This document shows positions 1-7,871 of a DNA stretch of 64,000 nucleotides, one piece after another; positions within the stretch are counted from its first letter, which is position 1; each line of letters begins with the position of its first letter. Source of the stretch: Streptomyces sp. CB02980 (GTDB lineage Bacteria > Actinomycetota > Actinomycetes > Streptomycetales > Streptomycetaceae); contig NZ_JACSCH020000013.1 of assembly GCF_014451325.2 (NCBI RefSeq), forward strand, positions 1 through 64,000, given 5' to 3'. The notes under the pieces are model-generated. The model searched no databases. It saw nothing but the letters and a program-made list of their open reading frames with translations, and had not been told where the DNA came from. Position numbers and translations under genes: made by a program.

Positions 1-126
1 GCCCCGCACGCCGGCACCGTCACCGAACTCGACGTCACACCCGGTTCGACCGTCGCCATGGACCAGATCCTCGCCGTCGTCAGCGCAACTGGGCTGAGTG
101 AAGGGCGAGATGAACCCGTCGGATAA
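1..126 (+). CDS. C-terminal end of a biotin/lipoyl-attachment domain protein (partial)
   Basis: Only the last 41 codons are in the window, reading from base 1 to a TAA. The residues look like the second half of a biotinyl/lipoyl domain: a segment starting Ala-Pro-His-Ala-Gly-Thr-Val, then a Pro-Gly turn and a strand ending near Ile-Leu-Ala-Val-Val. In biotin carboxyl carrier domains this half follows the AMKM biotinylation motif, which would lie just outside the window. The likely parent is the biotin subunit of an acyl-CoA carboxylase or related enzyme, which would carry carboxylate between active sites in the cytoplasm. A lipoyl domain of a dehydrogenase complex is the alternative. It ends about 70 bases before the next gene on the same strand. 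Confidence 0.6.
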   Translation, partial: APHAGTVTELDVTPGSTVAMDQILAVVSATGLSEGRDEPVG

Positions 127-194
127 CGTTGAGGTATTTGCACACGCCGTCCGGGCACGGCGTACGTCACCCACTGCAGTTCGAAAGGCTTTTC

Positions 195-992
195 GTGTCG
201 ATTTCCTCGCTGGACCACTCCGAATCCGCCATCGTCTCCCGACTGCGCACCGCGGGTTGCGTGTTCGCGGAGGACGAGGCGCAGATGATCATGTCTGCGG
301 CCGGTAATGCCGCCGAGCTCGAAGAAATGGTCGAGCGCCGGGTCGTCGGTCTGCCCCTCGAACACGTCGTCGGTTACGCGGAATTCTGCGGTCTGCGCAT
401 CGAGGTGGACGCCGAGGTCTTCGTGCCCCGTCGGCGTACCGAGGCGCTCGTCCAGGAGGCCGCGCGGCTCGCTCCGGCGCGGGCGGTCGTGGTCGACCTG
501 TGCTGTGGCTCCGGGGCGCTGGGCGTGGCGCTCGCCGCCGCGCTGGACGAGGCCGAGCTGTACGCGGCGGACGTCGACCCCGCCGCCGTCCGCTGCGCCC
601 GGCGCAACGTCGTTCCGGCCGGGGGAGAGGTCTACGAGGGTGACCTCTTCGAGCCGCTGCCCGACGGGCTGAAGGGCCGCGTGGACGTTCTGCTGTCCAA
701 CGTCCCGTACGTGCCCACCGTGGAGATCGAGTTGCTGCCGGCCGAAGCCCGGGACTACGAGGCTCGGGTGGCTCTCGACGGTGGTGTGGACGGCCTCGAG
801 GTCCTGCGGCGCGTCGCCGCGGAGGCGGCCGAGTGGCTGGCTCCGGGCGGTGTCCTGCTGTTCGAGACGAGTGAGCGGCAGGCCGACGAGGCCGTGGCCG
901 CGGTCACCGGTGCGGGTCTGCTCGCGCGGGTGGCCACGGACGACGAGCTGGACGCCACCGTGATCGTCGCGAGCCGCTCCGACGCTTCCTGA
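195..992 (+). CDS. HemK/PrmC-type SAM-dependent N-methyltransferase
   Basis: A protein of 265 residues with a Rossmann-like SAM site (Asp-Leu-Cys-Cys-Gly-Ser-Gly) and an Asn-Val-Pro-Tyr motif. This is the NPPY-type signature of enzymes that methylate planar nitrogens such as the glutamine amide of release factors. The GTG at 195 is preferred over the upstream ATG at 129 because GAAAGG lies just before it and the N-terminus then resembles the family (helical N-domain followed by the catalytic domain). It could be a release-factor-like glutamine methyltransferase paralogue. Its position beside a dithiolopyrrolone-type cluster also makes a biosynthetic role possible, but nothing in the sequence proves that. 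Confidence 0.75.
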   Translation: MSISSLDHSESAIVSRLRTAGCVFAEDEAQMIMSAAGNAAELEEMVERRVVGLPLEHVVGYAEFCGLRIEVDAEVFVPRRRTEALVQEAARLAPARAVVVDLCCGSGALGVALAAALDEAELYAADVDPAAVRCARRNVVPAGGEVYEGDLFEPLPDGLKGRVDVLLSNVPYVPTVEIELLPAEARDYEARVALDGGVDGLEVLRRVAAEAAEWLAPGGVLLFETSERQADEAVAAVTGAGLLARVATDDELDATVIVASRSDAS

Positions 993-1003
993 GGCGCGCC
1001 CGC

Positions 1004-1039
1004 ACCGGTCGGGCAGCGGGGAGCCGCTGCCCGACCGGT
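1004..1039. terminator. Strong hairpin terminator between convergent genes
   Basis: A perfect inverted repeat with a 16-bp GC-rich stem and a 4-base loop (GGAG). It lies between the stop codons of the convergent methyltransferase and azoreductase genes, so it probably serves both. There is no T-run, which is usual for Streptomyces terminators. Confidence 0.8.
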
Positions 1040-1084
1040 CGGCCGGTTACCGCCTCGGCCTGGCGGTCCGTCGGCCCGTCGGAC

Positions 1085-1723
1085 TCAGAACTGCCGTGCG
1101 TACTTCTCGGCTTCCTCATGGGCGCGGGCGAGGGACGCCTCGGCCAGGGGGCGGAGCGCGGCCATGGCGGGGTTGTTGGGGGCCATGGTCAGTTCGGGGA
1201 CGACGAAGTCCACGTTCAGGCCGAGGGAACCGCCGAGGATGGTCTTCAGGTAGGGCGTCACGTGGTCCATGCCCTCGCGGGGGCTGCCGGGGCCGTAACC
1301 GCCGCCGCGGCTCGCGATGACCACGGCGCGGCGGCCGCGCGTCGGCACCTGCTCGGGGGAGCCGAAGAGGACCCGGCCGACGACGAAGACCTGGTCGATC
1401 CAGGCCTTGAAGGCGGACGGGACCGAGTTGTTGTACATCGGGACGGTGAACAGGTAGGCACCCGCCCCGTGGAACTCCTCGATGAGGGTGTCCTGGAGGG
1501 CTATGGCGGTCGCCTGCGCCTCGGTGCGGTCCTCGGCACCGGTGAAGCGGCCCGTGACCGCGTCGGGGGTCAGGTGCGGCAGGGGGTCCGCCGTGAGGTC
1601 GCGGTGGACGACGGCGAGTTCGGGGTTCTCCTTCTGCCACGCGGACAGGAAGGTGGCCGCGACGTCACGGGAGACCGATCGGTGGGGGACGGCGGAGGAA
1701 TCGATGTGCAGCAGGTAGGTCAT
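1085..1723 (-). CDS. azoR: FMN-dependent NADH-azoreductase / NAD(P)H quinone reductase
   Basis: A 212-residue flavodoxin-fold enzyme. The N-terminus (Leu-Leu-His-Ile-Asp-Ser-Ser) is the FMN phosphate-binding strand-loop. Residues around 92-97 (Val-Pro-Met-Tyr-Asn-Asn) and the SRGG loop near residue 140 are typical of AzoR enzymes. Members transfer two electrons from NAD(P)H to quinones or azo compounds in the cytoplasm. It is divergent from the AroE-like gene, and the roughly 160-bp gap between them should hold both promoters. It may be a general detoxification enzyme rather than part of the neighbouring biosynthetic cluster. Confidence 0.85.
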   Translation of the reverse strand: MTYLLHIDSSAVPHRSVSRDVAATFLSAWQKENPELAVVHRDLTADPLPHLTPDAVTGRFTGAEDRTEAQATAIALQDTLIEEFHGAGAYLFTVPMYNNSVPSAFKAWIDQVFVVGRVLFGSPEQVPTRGRRAVVIASRGGGYGPGSPREGMDHVTPYLKTILGGSLGLNVDFVVPELTMAPNNPAMAALRPLAEASLARAHEEAEKYARQF

Positions 1724-1885
1724 CTTCGCTTTTCATTCGTGGATGGGCGGAAACACTTCCATGGTCTCCCAGGGAAGGGAGCGGAGCCATCCCTTCGAGG
1801 TGGCCTGGCATCCCCCATGTTGACGGTTGTGACTTGGCGGGTCTCCGCGCTGGACCGCGGGACCCCGGTGGGAAAGGGTTAATCC

Positions 1886-2785
1886 ATGGAGAACAACTCT
1901 TCTCGGGCTCTGTCGATTTCGGGGGCGACCCGGCTCTATGCCGTGGTCGGTGACCCGGTCGCCCAAGTGCGGGCGCCGTCGCTCCTTAATCCGCTGTTCG
2001 CCGCTCTTGGCTTGAATTCGGTGTTGTTTCCGGTCCATGTCCGTCCGGACGCCTTCGCCGAGGTCTTCCAGGGGCTGCGGAAGACGGACAATCTCGACGG
2101 GATACTCGTGACCATTCCGCACAAGGCGGCGGCCCTGGGTCTCGCGGACGAGGTCAGCCCGGCCGCCGCGGCCTCCGGCGCCGTCAACGCGCTGCGGCGC
2201 GAACCGGACGGTCGTTGGACCGGTGAGAACTTCGACGGCATCGGGTTCGTGACCGGACTGACCGAGGCAGGGCACCGCCCCGAGGGGATGCGCGTCACGG
2301 TCGTCGGATCCGGCGGGGCCGGGAGCGCGATCGCGGCGGCTCTGCTGTCGGCGGGCGTGGCGCGGGTGTCCTTGTACGACCCGGACACCGGCAGGCTGGA
2401 CGCGCTCGTCGCGCGGCTCGACGTGTACTGGCCGGGCCGGGCGGAGGGGACCCGTACGCCCGTGTTCACGGACGCTGACCTGGTGGTCAACGCGACCCCG
2501 CTCGGCATGCGCGCCGACGATCCGCTGCCGTTCGACCCGAGGGACCTCCCGCCGCGGTGCGTGGTGGCCGACGTGATCATGAAGCCGAGGGAGACCGGGC
2601 TGCTGCGGGCGGCCGCGGCCCTCGGCCACCCGGTCCTGTACGGAGCACCCATGCTCGACCACCAACTCGACCTCTACCGGACCTTCTTCCGGCTCGACGA
2701 CGCCGTCGAGGCCGTCGAGGCCGTCAAGGCCGACGAACCCGTCGAAGCCGGCGAGGCGGTCGCGCCCGAGGGGACGGGACAGTGA
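1886..2785 (+). CDS. AroE-like (shikimate/quinate dehydrogenase family) oxidoreductase with altered substrate pocket
   Basis: A 299-residue protein with the two-domain AroE layout. The N-terminal substrate domain keeps the catalytic Lys in Ile-Pro-His-Lys (near residue 77) and the Asp in Asn-Phe-Asp-Gly. A GSGGAGSA dinucleotide loop follows near residue 145, and there is an Asn-Ala-Thr-Pro-Leu-Gly-Met segment. The Ser-x-Ser pair that holds the shikimate carboxylate in classical AroE is replaced by Val-Arg-Ala, so shikimate is unlikely to be the substrate. The C-terminus is an acidic Val/Glu/Ala repeat tail. RBS AAAGGG lies about 8 bases before the ATG. Its stop overlaps the start of the phosphoesterase (GTGA), so they are probably one operon with the PPTase. 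Confidence 0.8.
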   Translation: MENNSSRALSISGATRLYAVVGDPVAQVRAPSLLNPLFAALGLNSVLFPVHVRPDAFAEVFQGLRKTDNLDGILVTIPHKAAALGLADEVSPAAAASGAVNALRREPDGRWTGENFDGIGFVTGLTEAGHRPEGMRVTVVGSGGAGSAIAAALLSAGVARVSLYDPDTGRLDALVARLDVYWPGRAEGTRTPVFTDADLVVNATPLGMRADDPLPFDPRDLPPRCVVADVIMKPRETGLLRAAAALGHPVLYGAPMLDHQLDLYRTFFRLDDAVEAVEAVKADEPVEAGEAVAPEGTGQ

Positions 2786-3630
2786 GCGAGCGCCGGCCGC
2801 AGCTCCTCGCCATCAGCGACCTGCACGTCGCCCACGCGGAGAACCGGCAGATCGTCGAAGGGCTCCGGCCGTCCTCGGACGGCGACTGGCTGATCGTGGC
2901 CGGTGACGTGGGGGAGCTGACCGAGCAGATCACCTGGGCCCTGCGGACGCTCAGCGAGAGGTTCGCCCGAGTGATCTGGAGCCCGGGCAACCACGAGCTG
3001 TGGACCCCGGAGAAGGACCCGGTCCAGTTGCGGGGCGTCGAGCGGTACCAGTACCTGGTGGACGTCTGCCGCGGCCTGGGCGTGCTCACCCCCGAGGACC
3101 CGTACGCCCTGTGGGAGGGGGACGGCGGCCCGGTCCGCGTCGCGCCCCTGTTCCTGCTGTACGACTACACCTTCCGCACCCCCACGGCCGCGGACAAGGA
3201 GGCGTCGCTCGCCCAGGCCTACGAGGCGGGGGTGGTGTGCACCGACGAGTTCTTCCTGCACCCCGACCCGTACGCCGCCCGTGAGGACTGGTGCGCGGCA
3301 CGGGTCACCTACACCGAGCGGCGCCTCGCCGAGTGCGACCCCGACGTCCCGCTCGTCCTGGTCAACCACTGGCCCCTGCTCAGGGAGCCCACGAGGATCC
3401 TGCGGTACCAGGAGTTCGCCCAGTGGTGCGGGACGGAACGCACGGCGGACTGGCATCGCCGGTTCAACACCGCCGTGGCCGTCTACGGTCACCTCCACAT
3501 TCCCCGGACCACCTGGTACGACGGCGTGCGGTTCGAGGAGGTGTCGGTCGGCTACCCCAGGGAGTGGAAGCGGCCCGGCCACCCCAGGAACGTGCCGCGC
3601 CCGGTTCTCGTGCCGAGGAGCGCGCCGTGA
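2782..3630 (+). CDS. Calcineurin-like metallophosphoesterase
   Basis: A 282-residue protein with all calcineurin-fold metal motifs in order: Asp-Leu-His (residues about 13-15), Gly-Asp-Val-Gly-Glu, Gly-Asn-His-Glu, an Asn-His near residue 195 and a C-terminal Gly-His-Leu-His. These bind two metals for phosphoester hydrolysis. The substrate cannot be read from sequence. The GTG start overlaps the upstream stop by four bases, and the downstream PPTase starts inside its last codons, indicating translational coupling. Sitting directly before a phosphopantetheinyl transferase, it might remove 4'-phosphopantetheine or process CoA-related metabolites, but that is a guess from context. Confidence 0.8.
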   Translation: MSERRPQLLAISDLHVAHAENRQIVEGLRPSSDGDWLIVAGDVGELTEQITWALRTLSERFARVIWSPGNHELWTPEKDPVQLRGVERYQYLVDVCRGLGVLTPEDPYALWEGDGGPVRVAPLFLLYDYTFRTPTAADKEASLAQAYEAGVVCTDEFFLHPDPYAAREDWCAARVTYTERRLAECDPDVPLVLVNHWPLLREPTRILRYQEFAQWCGTERTADWHRRFNTAVAVYGHLHIPRTTWYDGVRFEEVSVGYPREWKRPGHPRNVPRPVLVPRSAP

Positions 3631-4331
3631 TCGAGCGGATCCTCCCGGCCGGCCTCACGTACGCGGAGGCCTTCGACGACCCGGCCGACGCCACTCTCCA
3701 CCCGGAGGAGGAGGCGGTCGTCCGGAACGCGGTGGACTCCAGGAGACGCGAGTTCACCACCGTGCGGATGTGTGCCCGCAGGGCCCTCGCGGACCTGGGC
3801 CTGCCCCCCGTCCCCGTACTGCCCGGCGAGGGCGGCGCACCCCGCTGGCCGGAAGAGGTCGTCGGGAGCCTCACGCACTGCACCGGGTACCGGGGCGCGG
3901 TTCTGGGCAGAGCCACGGAGTACGCGATGATCGGCATCGACGCGGAACCCCACGCGCCGCTGCCCGAGGGGATCCTCGACGCGACCTCGCTGGCGACGGA
4001 ACGGAGTCACCTGCGGCTCCTCGCGGCGGCGGACCCGGGCACCCACTGGGACCGGCTGCTGTTCTGCATGAAGGAAGCCGTCTTCAAGGCGTGGTTCCCC
4101 TTCACCGGGCAGGCCCTCGACTTCGAGGACGCCGACATCACCGTCGACCTCGCCGAATCCACCTTCAGCGCCCGCATCCTGGCCCCCCACGCCCTGCCCG
4201 GCAGCAGCAGCAGCAGCAGCGGCGGCGGCCGCCCGGCCCGCCTGGACGGCCGCTGGCTCACCCACGGCGGCCTCGCCCTCGCAGCCATCGCGGTCCCCGG
4301 CGCCGGGCGGGCGGGGCGAGCCGGTTCGTGA
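3627..4331 (+). CDS. Sfp/EntD-type 4'-phosphopantetheinyl transferase
   Basis: A 234-residue protein carrying the PPTase signatures Gly-Ile-Asp-Ala-Glu-Pro (Mg-binding) and, about 45 residues later, a Cys-Met-Lys-Glu-Ala-Val-Phe-Lys-Ala-Trp motif. It would transfer phosphopantetheine from CoA to the serine of carrier proteins, most simply the PCP domain of the NRPS at 11425-14778. The start is the GTG overlapping the phosphoesterase stop (GTGA). A run of AGC codons near 4200-4220 encodes a polyserine/glycine linker ahead of the last 35 residues. This is a simple-sequence insertion that could vary in length between strains. Confidence 0.88.
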   Translation: MIERILPAGLTYAEAFDDPADATLHPEEEAVVRNAVDSRRREFTTVRMCARRALADLGLPPVPVLPGEGGAPRWPEEVVGSLTHCTGYRGAVLGRATEYAMIGIDAEPHAPLPEGILDATSLATERSHLRLLAAADPGTHWDRLLFCMKEAVFKAWFPFTGQALDFEDADITVDLAESTFSARILAPHALPGSSSSSSGGGRPARLDGRWLTHGGLALAAIAVPGAGRAGRAGS

Positions 4332-4562
4332 CGCCCCTTCGACACCCCGGGCCCCTCACACGAACCGACAGGCCCCGTGACACGCGCAGCGCGGACCACG
4401 GCTGAGGTGTTCCGTTCGCCCCCGCTCGACGCCCTGGCTCGTCATCCTTCGCCGGTGCCCGGCGCGCCCGTCCCCACTACCCTCCGTACCAGCAGAAGAA
4501 GCCCCGGCGGCCGATCGCCGAGGTTCTGTCGACGTTCGAGGTTCGAGTGAGGTGCGGGAACG
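4332..4562. other. Intergenic gap between the PPTase operon and the ASCH gene
   Basis: About 230 bases with no convincing coding potential. No strong hairpin or consensus promoter was recognised apart from ordinary GC-rich sequence. It must contain the end of the PPTase operon and the promoter of the ASCH-domain gene. Confidence 0.4.
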
Positions 4563-4982
4563 ATGTGGCCACGGGTCGACGGCATGCGGGCCATGGAGCT
4601 GGGGGCTCCGGGTGCCATGAGGGACGAGTTGAACGCTCTCGTCCTGGCGGGGGCCAAGCGCGCCACGACCGGACTCCTCGACGAGTACTCCGAGGAGAAC
4701 GAGAGCCTGGAGCACGTCGGTGAGCGGCTGGCGCTGCTGGACAACGAGGGCCTTGCCGTCGCGGCTCTGGAGATCACCGGCGTCGAGGTGACGGCCTTCG
4801 ACCAGGTCACCTGGGAGCACGCCGCGGCCGAAGGCGAGGGTGACGCCGATCTCGACGCATGGCGCGCCGTCCACCGGCGTTTCTGGAGCGGTGAGGGAAC
4901 CCCGGTCGAGAACGACACCCTGGTCGTCTGTCTGGCCTTCAGGCTCACGGACAGCCCGGCCGTGGCGGCGTCCTCGGCGTGA
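4563..4982 (+). CDS. ASCH-domain protein
   Basis: A 139-residue protein with the ASCH (PUA-like beta-barrel) pattern: Ala-Gly-x-Lys-x-Ala-Thr-Thr-Gly-Leu near residue 30, a strand ending in an acidic alpha/beta segment, and an acidic C-terminal half with Trp residues (Trp-Glu-His, Trp-Arg-Ala-Val-His-Arg-Arg-Phe-Trp). ASCH proteins of this type have been linked to RNA or modified-nucleoside binding; some are amidohydrolases for N4-acetylcytidine. No biosynthetic role is evident. The ATG at 4563 fits the usual N-terminus, but an internal ATG at 4584 is possible. Confidence 0.7.
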   Translation: MWPRVDGMRAMELGAPGAMRDELNALVLAGAKRATTGLLDEYSEENESLEHVGERLALLDNEGLAVAALEITGVEVTAFDQVTWEHAAAEGEGDADLDAWRAVHRRFWSGEGTPVENDTLVVCLAFRLTDSPAVAASSA

Positions 4983-5050
4983 TCCTCCGAGCAGGCTGAT
5001 CCAGCCGGCCGATCCGGTGGCCTCGCCACCGGTGAAGCGGCCGGGGGTGG

Positions 5051-5728
5051 TCATCGCCCGAGGCCCGTGAGCCCGTCACCGAGGATGCTCGCGCCCAGGA
5101 GGACGAGGACGACGACCATGATCACGGTGCTGTTGGCGACCATGAACCGGCGCACGTCGTCCAGGAACGACCTGGCGGCCTGCCCGCCGACGAGGTGGGC
5201 GACGACCGCGCCGACGACGGTGCAGGAGCCGAGGATCACGTAGACGGCCACGGCGACGGCGAAATCCGCGCCGTGCACGTCGGTTTCGACGATCTCCGTG
5301 ACGGCCGAGGCCGTCAGCACGAAGTTCTTCGGGTTGGCGCCGGACAGCAGGACGCCCAGCGTCAGGGATCGCCCGGCCGTCGCCTCGCCGAGCGATGCCA
5401 TCCAGCCCGGTTCGTCGACCTCGTCACCGGCTCGCGGCCGCAGCGACCACTTGCGGACCCCCAGCACGATGAGGGCCGCCCCGGCGACCACCCGCAGCCA
5501 GTCGGCGACCGCCGACGACGTGCTCTCGGGGTCGTCGGCCCCCCTGAACACCACCGCCACCAGTACGGCCACGACCGAGAGCCCGGCGACCCAGCCGGCC
5601 GCGAACAGCGGCCCGTTGCGGCGGCCGTGTCGTCCGGCCAGGAGCAGCACGACGCCCACCACCGGGAACGGGCTCAGTCCCACCGCGAGCGCCGCCGGCA
5701 GCACGGCTCCGATTGCCTCGATCAGCAA
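5051..5728 (-). CDS. GAP (Sap)/LysE-like family membrane transporter
   Basis: A 225-residue integral membrane protein with about six hydrophobic helices. It has the Ala-Leu-Ser/Gly-Pro-Phe-Pro start and an Asn-Pro-Lys-Asn motif in the middle, typical of the GAP/Sap family related to LysE exporters. The start is placed at TTG 5728 because an AAAGGGG Shine-Dalgarno sits 6 bases upstream; the upstream ATG at 5755 has none and would add a basic, non-family extension. Substrates of these proteins are mostly unknown (glycopeptidolipid-type cargo in mycobacteria). It is divergent from the hlmI-like gene; membership of the gene cluster is uncertain. Confidence 0.7.
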   Translation of the reverse strand: MLIEAIGAVLPAALAVGLSPFPVVGVVLLLAGRHGRRNGPLFAAGWVAGLSVVAVLVAVVFRGADDPESTSSAVADWLRVVAGAALIVLGVRKWSLRPRAGDEVDEPGWMASLGEATAGRSLTLGVLLSGANPKNFVLTASAVTEIVETDVHGADFAVAVAVYVILGSCTVVGAVVAHLVGGQAARSFLDDVRRFMVANSTVIMVVVLVLLGASILGDGLTGLGR

Positions 5729-5883
5729 CTGCTGCCCCTTTCGGCGCCGGTGCATCAGTCAATGACACTGTCGACCAACGACCGGCGGCCCGCAAAGCGA
5801 CGGCCGCCTCCAGACCGGACCGGATCCGTCCCCTCGGCGGCCGGTCCCCCGGTTCTGGATCAGAGGCCGGTGAAGGCCGGTGT

Positions 5884-5909
5884 CCCGGAAACGGCAACAA
5901 AGATTGTTC
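5884..5909 (+). promoter_or_regulatory. Motif 2 operator/promoter upstream of the hlmI-like gene
   Basis: Matches the 26-bp consensus CCCGGWAHCGGCAACAA followed by RNNTTGTYC that also occurs at 20204-20229 and 23064-23089 (both on the minus strand). The 3' part is a dyad (AACAA...TTGTT) that overlaps a possible -35 TTGTTC. A CACCCT -10 candidate lies 17 bases on. It ends exactly 42 bases before the ATG at 5952. Confidence 0.6.
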
Positions 5910-5951
5910 TGGTTTCGGGTGGGCCGCACCCTGACGGCGGAGGTGATCGCC

Positions 5952-6962
5952 ATGACCGGCGCCCACAAGGAAGACAGTGTCCGAACCTCGTACGACGTGA
6001 TCGTCATAGGCGGCGGGGCGGGTGGGCTCAATGCCGCGCTCGTGCTCGCGCGGGCGCGGCGCAGTGTCGCCGTCGTCGACGCCGGGGAGCCCCGTAACGC
6101 TCCTTCGGCTCATATGCACAGCTTCCTCTCCCGTGACGGAGTGTCGCCGCTGACCGTGCTCGAGACCGGGCGGGCCGAGATCGCGCGCTACGGGGCCGTT
6201 CGGGTCCAGGGGCGTGTCGACCAGGTCGAGGCGCGGGACGAGGGGGGCTTCGTCGTGCGGCTCGACGGTGGTGCTTCGCTCGACGCGCGGCACGTCGTGC
6301 TCGCCACCGGGCTGCGCGACCAGCTGCCCGAGATCCCCGGAGTGCGGGCGCTGTGGGGTGGGGACGTGCACTTCTGCCCCTACTGCCACGGTTACGAGGT
6401 GCGCGACCAGCGGATCGTCGTGCTCGGGGTCCATCCGGCCTCCGCCGGGCAGGCGCTGTTGCTGCGGCAGTGGTCGCACGACGTCGTGTACGTCTCCCAC
6501 GACCGGCCGCTCGGTGACGACGAGCGTGAGCGCATGGACGCCCGCGGGGTCCAGGTGGTCGAGGGGTCCGTGGCCACTCTGCTCAGCAAGGACGGGCGGC
6601 TGCACGCCGTCGAGCTCACCGACGGGCGCACCGTCGACTGTGCCGGTGTCTTCCTCTTCCCGAAGATGAGCCCGAACGACTCCGCCTTCGACGGGCTCGG
6701 CTGCGAGCGCGACGAGCAGGGCTGGCTGGTCACCGACCGCGCCGGGCGCACCAGTCGCCCCGGCCTCTGGGCCGTCGGCAACGTGGTGGACTCGCGCGCC
6801 CAGGCCGTCACCGCGGCCGGCATGGGAGCCGCGGCCGCGTTCGCGCTCAACCACGACCTGGTGGACGAGGAGATCCAGCGGGATCTCCTGGCTCATCGGG
6901 ACTCCGCCGAGGCCGCCGAGGGCCGTTCCCCGGGGGCCGAAGCGTCCGTTCCCGCGGCCTGA
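5952..6962 (+). CDS. hlmI: HlmI-like FAD-dependent dithiol oxidase (thioredoxin reductase family)
   Basis: A 336-residue protein of the low-molecular-weight thioredoxin reductase fold. It has an N-terminal FAD loop (GGGAGG near residue 20), a redox pair Cys142-Pro-Tyr-Cys145 and a C-terminal FAD segment (Ala-Val-Gly-Asn-Val-Val-Asp). The region that normally binds NADPH is degenerate (Gly-Val-His-Pro-Ala-Ser). This is also seen in GliT/HlmI-type enzymes, which use O2 to close a dithiol into a disulfide. In dithiolopyrrolone producers this step makes the active product and protects the host from the reduced form. A strong GGAGGT lies 8 bases before ATG 5952, which is therefore preferred to upstream starts. 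Preceded by a motif 2 site. Confidence 0.85.
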   Translation: MTGAHKEDSVRTSYDVIVIGGGAGGLNAALVLARARRSVAVVDAGEPRNAPSAHMHSFLSRDGVSPLTVLETGRAEIARYGAVRVQGRVDQVEARDEGGFVVRLDGGASLDARHVVLATGLRDQLPEIPGVRALWGGDVHFCPYCHGYEVRDQRIVVLGVHPASAGQALLLRQWSHDVVYVSHDRPLGDDERERMDARGVQVVEGSVATLLSKDGRLHAVELTDGRTVDCAGVFLFPKMSPNDSAFDGLGCERDEQGWLVTDRAGRTSRPGLWAVGNVVDSRAQAVTAAGMGAAAAFALNHDLVDEEIQRDLLAHRDSAEAAEGRSPGAEASVPAA

Positions 6963-7031
6963 TTCTCCGGCCTTCCGGCGTTCGTCCCCCGCCCCTCCTC
7001 GCCCGCCTCCCCCTCCTCGCCCGTCTCCGGC

Positions 7032-7634
7032 TCAGTCGCCGGAGGCGGGCGTTCGGCCTGTCGGCCTGGCGCGGATGTGCATGCGCTCGCCCTGGCGTCC
7101 GAAGAGGCTGAGTACCTCGACCGAGCCCTGTCCCGTGCTGCCGAACCAGTGCGGCAGCCGGGTGTCGAACTCGGCCACCTCGCCCGGGTCCAGGACGATG
7201 TCGTGGTCGGCCAGCACGAGCCGGAGCCGTCCGGAGAGCACGTACAGCCACTCGTATCCCTCGTGGGTGCACAGCTCCGGGGTGTCGCGGCTCGCCGGGA
7301 GGACCATCTTGTAGCTCTGCAGCGGGCCCGGCTGCCGGGTCAGCGGCAGCACCGTGTTGCCGTTCACCGCGTGCGGCTTGAGCCGGACCCTCGGGTCGCC
7401 CACGTCGGGGGCGCCGACCAGTTCGTCGATCGGGACCTGGTGGGCCTGGGCGATGGGCAGCAGCAGTTCCAGGCTGGGGCGGCGCTGGCCGGCCTCCAGG
7501 CGCGAGAGGGTGCTCTTGGAGATTCCGGTGACCTCCGACAGGGCGGCGAGGGTGACACCGCGGGCGGTACGCAACCGCTTCAGTCGGGGACCGACGGCGG
7601 ACAGGGCCTGGGCGATGGACGAGGGCTGCTCCAC
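7032..7634 (-). CDS. XRE-family regulator with C-terminal cupin sensor
   Basis: A 200-residue protein. Residues about 10-65 form an XRE helix-turn-helix (Leu-Lys-Arg-Leu-Arg-Thr-Ala-Arg-Gly ... Ser-Lys-Ser-Thr-Leu-Ser-Arg-Leu-Glu) and residues about 110-190 form a cupin barrel (His-Glu-Gly-Tyr-Glu-Trp-Leu-Tyr-Val-Leu-Ser-Gly). Such proteins sense a small ligand in the cupin and control nearby genes. The GTG at 7634 is chosen because a good promoter ends 6 bases upstream, making a leaderless transcript. It lies beside hlmI and upstream of the hlmEDCB operon, so it is a candidate to bind motif 2 or its own promoter. Confidence 0.82.
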   Translation of the reverse strand: MEQPSSIAQALSAVGPRLKRLRTARGVTLAALSEVTGISKSTLSRLEAGQRRPSLELLLPIAQAHQVPIDELVGAPDVGDPRVRLKPHAVNGNTVLPLTRQPGPLQSYKMVLPASRDTPELCTHEGYEWLYVLSGRLRLVLADHDIVLDPGEVAEFDTRLPHWFGSTGQGSVEVLSLFGRQGERMHIRARPTGRTPASGD

Positions 7635-7640
7635 GCCGTC

Positions 7641-7669
7641 ATTACATGCACTTGTTCCGGAATTTGCAA
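7641..7669 (-). promoter_or_regulatory. Promoter of the XRE-cupin gene, leaderless
   Basis: On the minus strand: -35 TTGCAA (7669-7664), 17-bp spacer, -10 TGTAAT (7646-7641), then 6 bases to the GTG at 7634. The predicted start of transcription coincides with the start codon. Confidence 0.65.
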
Positions 7670-7742
7670 AGAGAGGTGCTGTTTTCGGACGCCCGTCCGG
7701 CGCCCCACTCGGGTGACCCATGCGGGTGCCCCATGCGGTCTC

Positions 7743-7799
7743 CACGCGAGACGCGAGACGCGAGACGCGAGAAGCGAGACGCGAGACGCGAGACGCGAG
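7743..7799. repeat. Short tandem repeat of a GCGAGAC heptamer
   Basis: About eight imperfect copies of a 7-bp unit GCGAGAC between the XRE promoter region and the end of the hlmB-like gene. Non-coding; probably prone to slippage. It lies downstream of hlmB (which ends at 7872) and upstream of the XRE gene. Confidence 0.8.
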
Positions 7800-7871
7800 C
7801 GCCCCGCCCGTCGCGCGTCGGGGGGTGGGGCGCGCGGCGAGCGGGGCGGGTCTCGTGTCGGCGGCCTTGCG

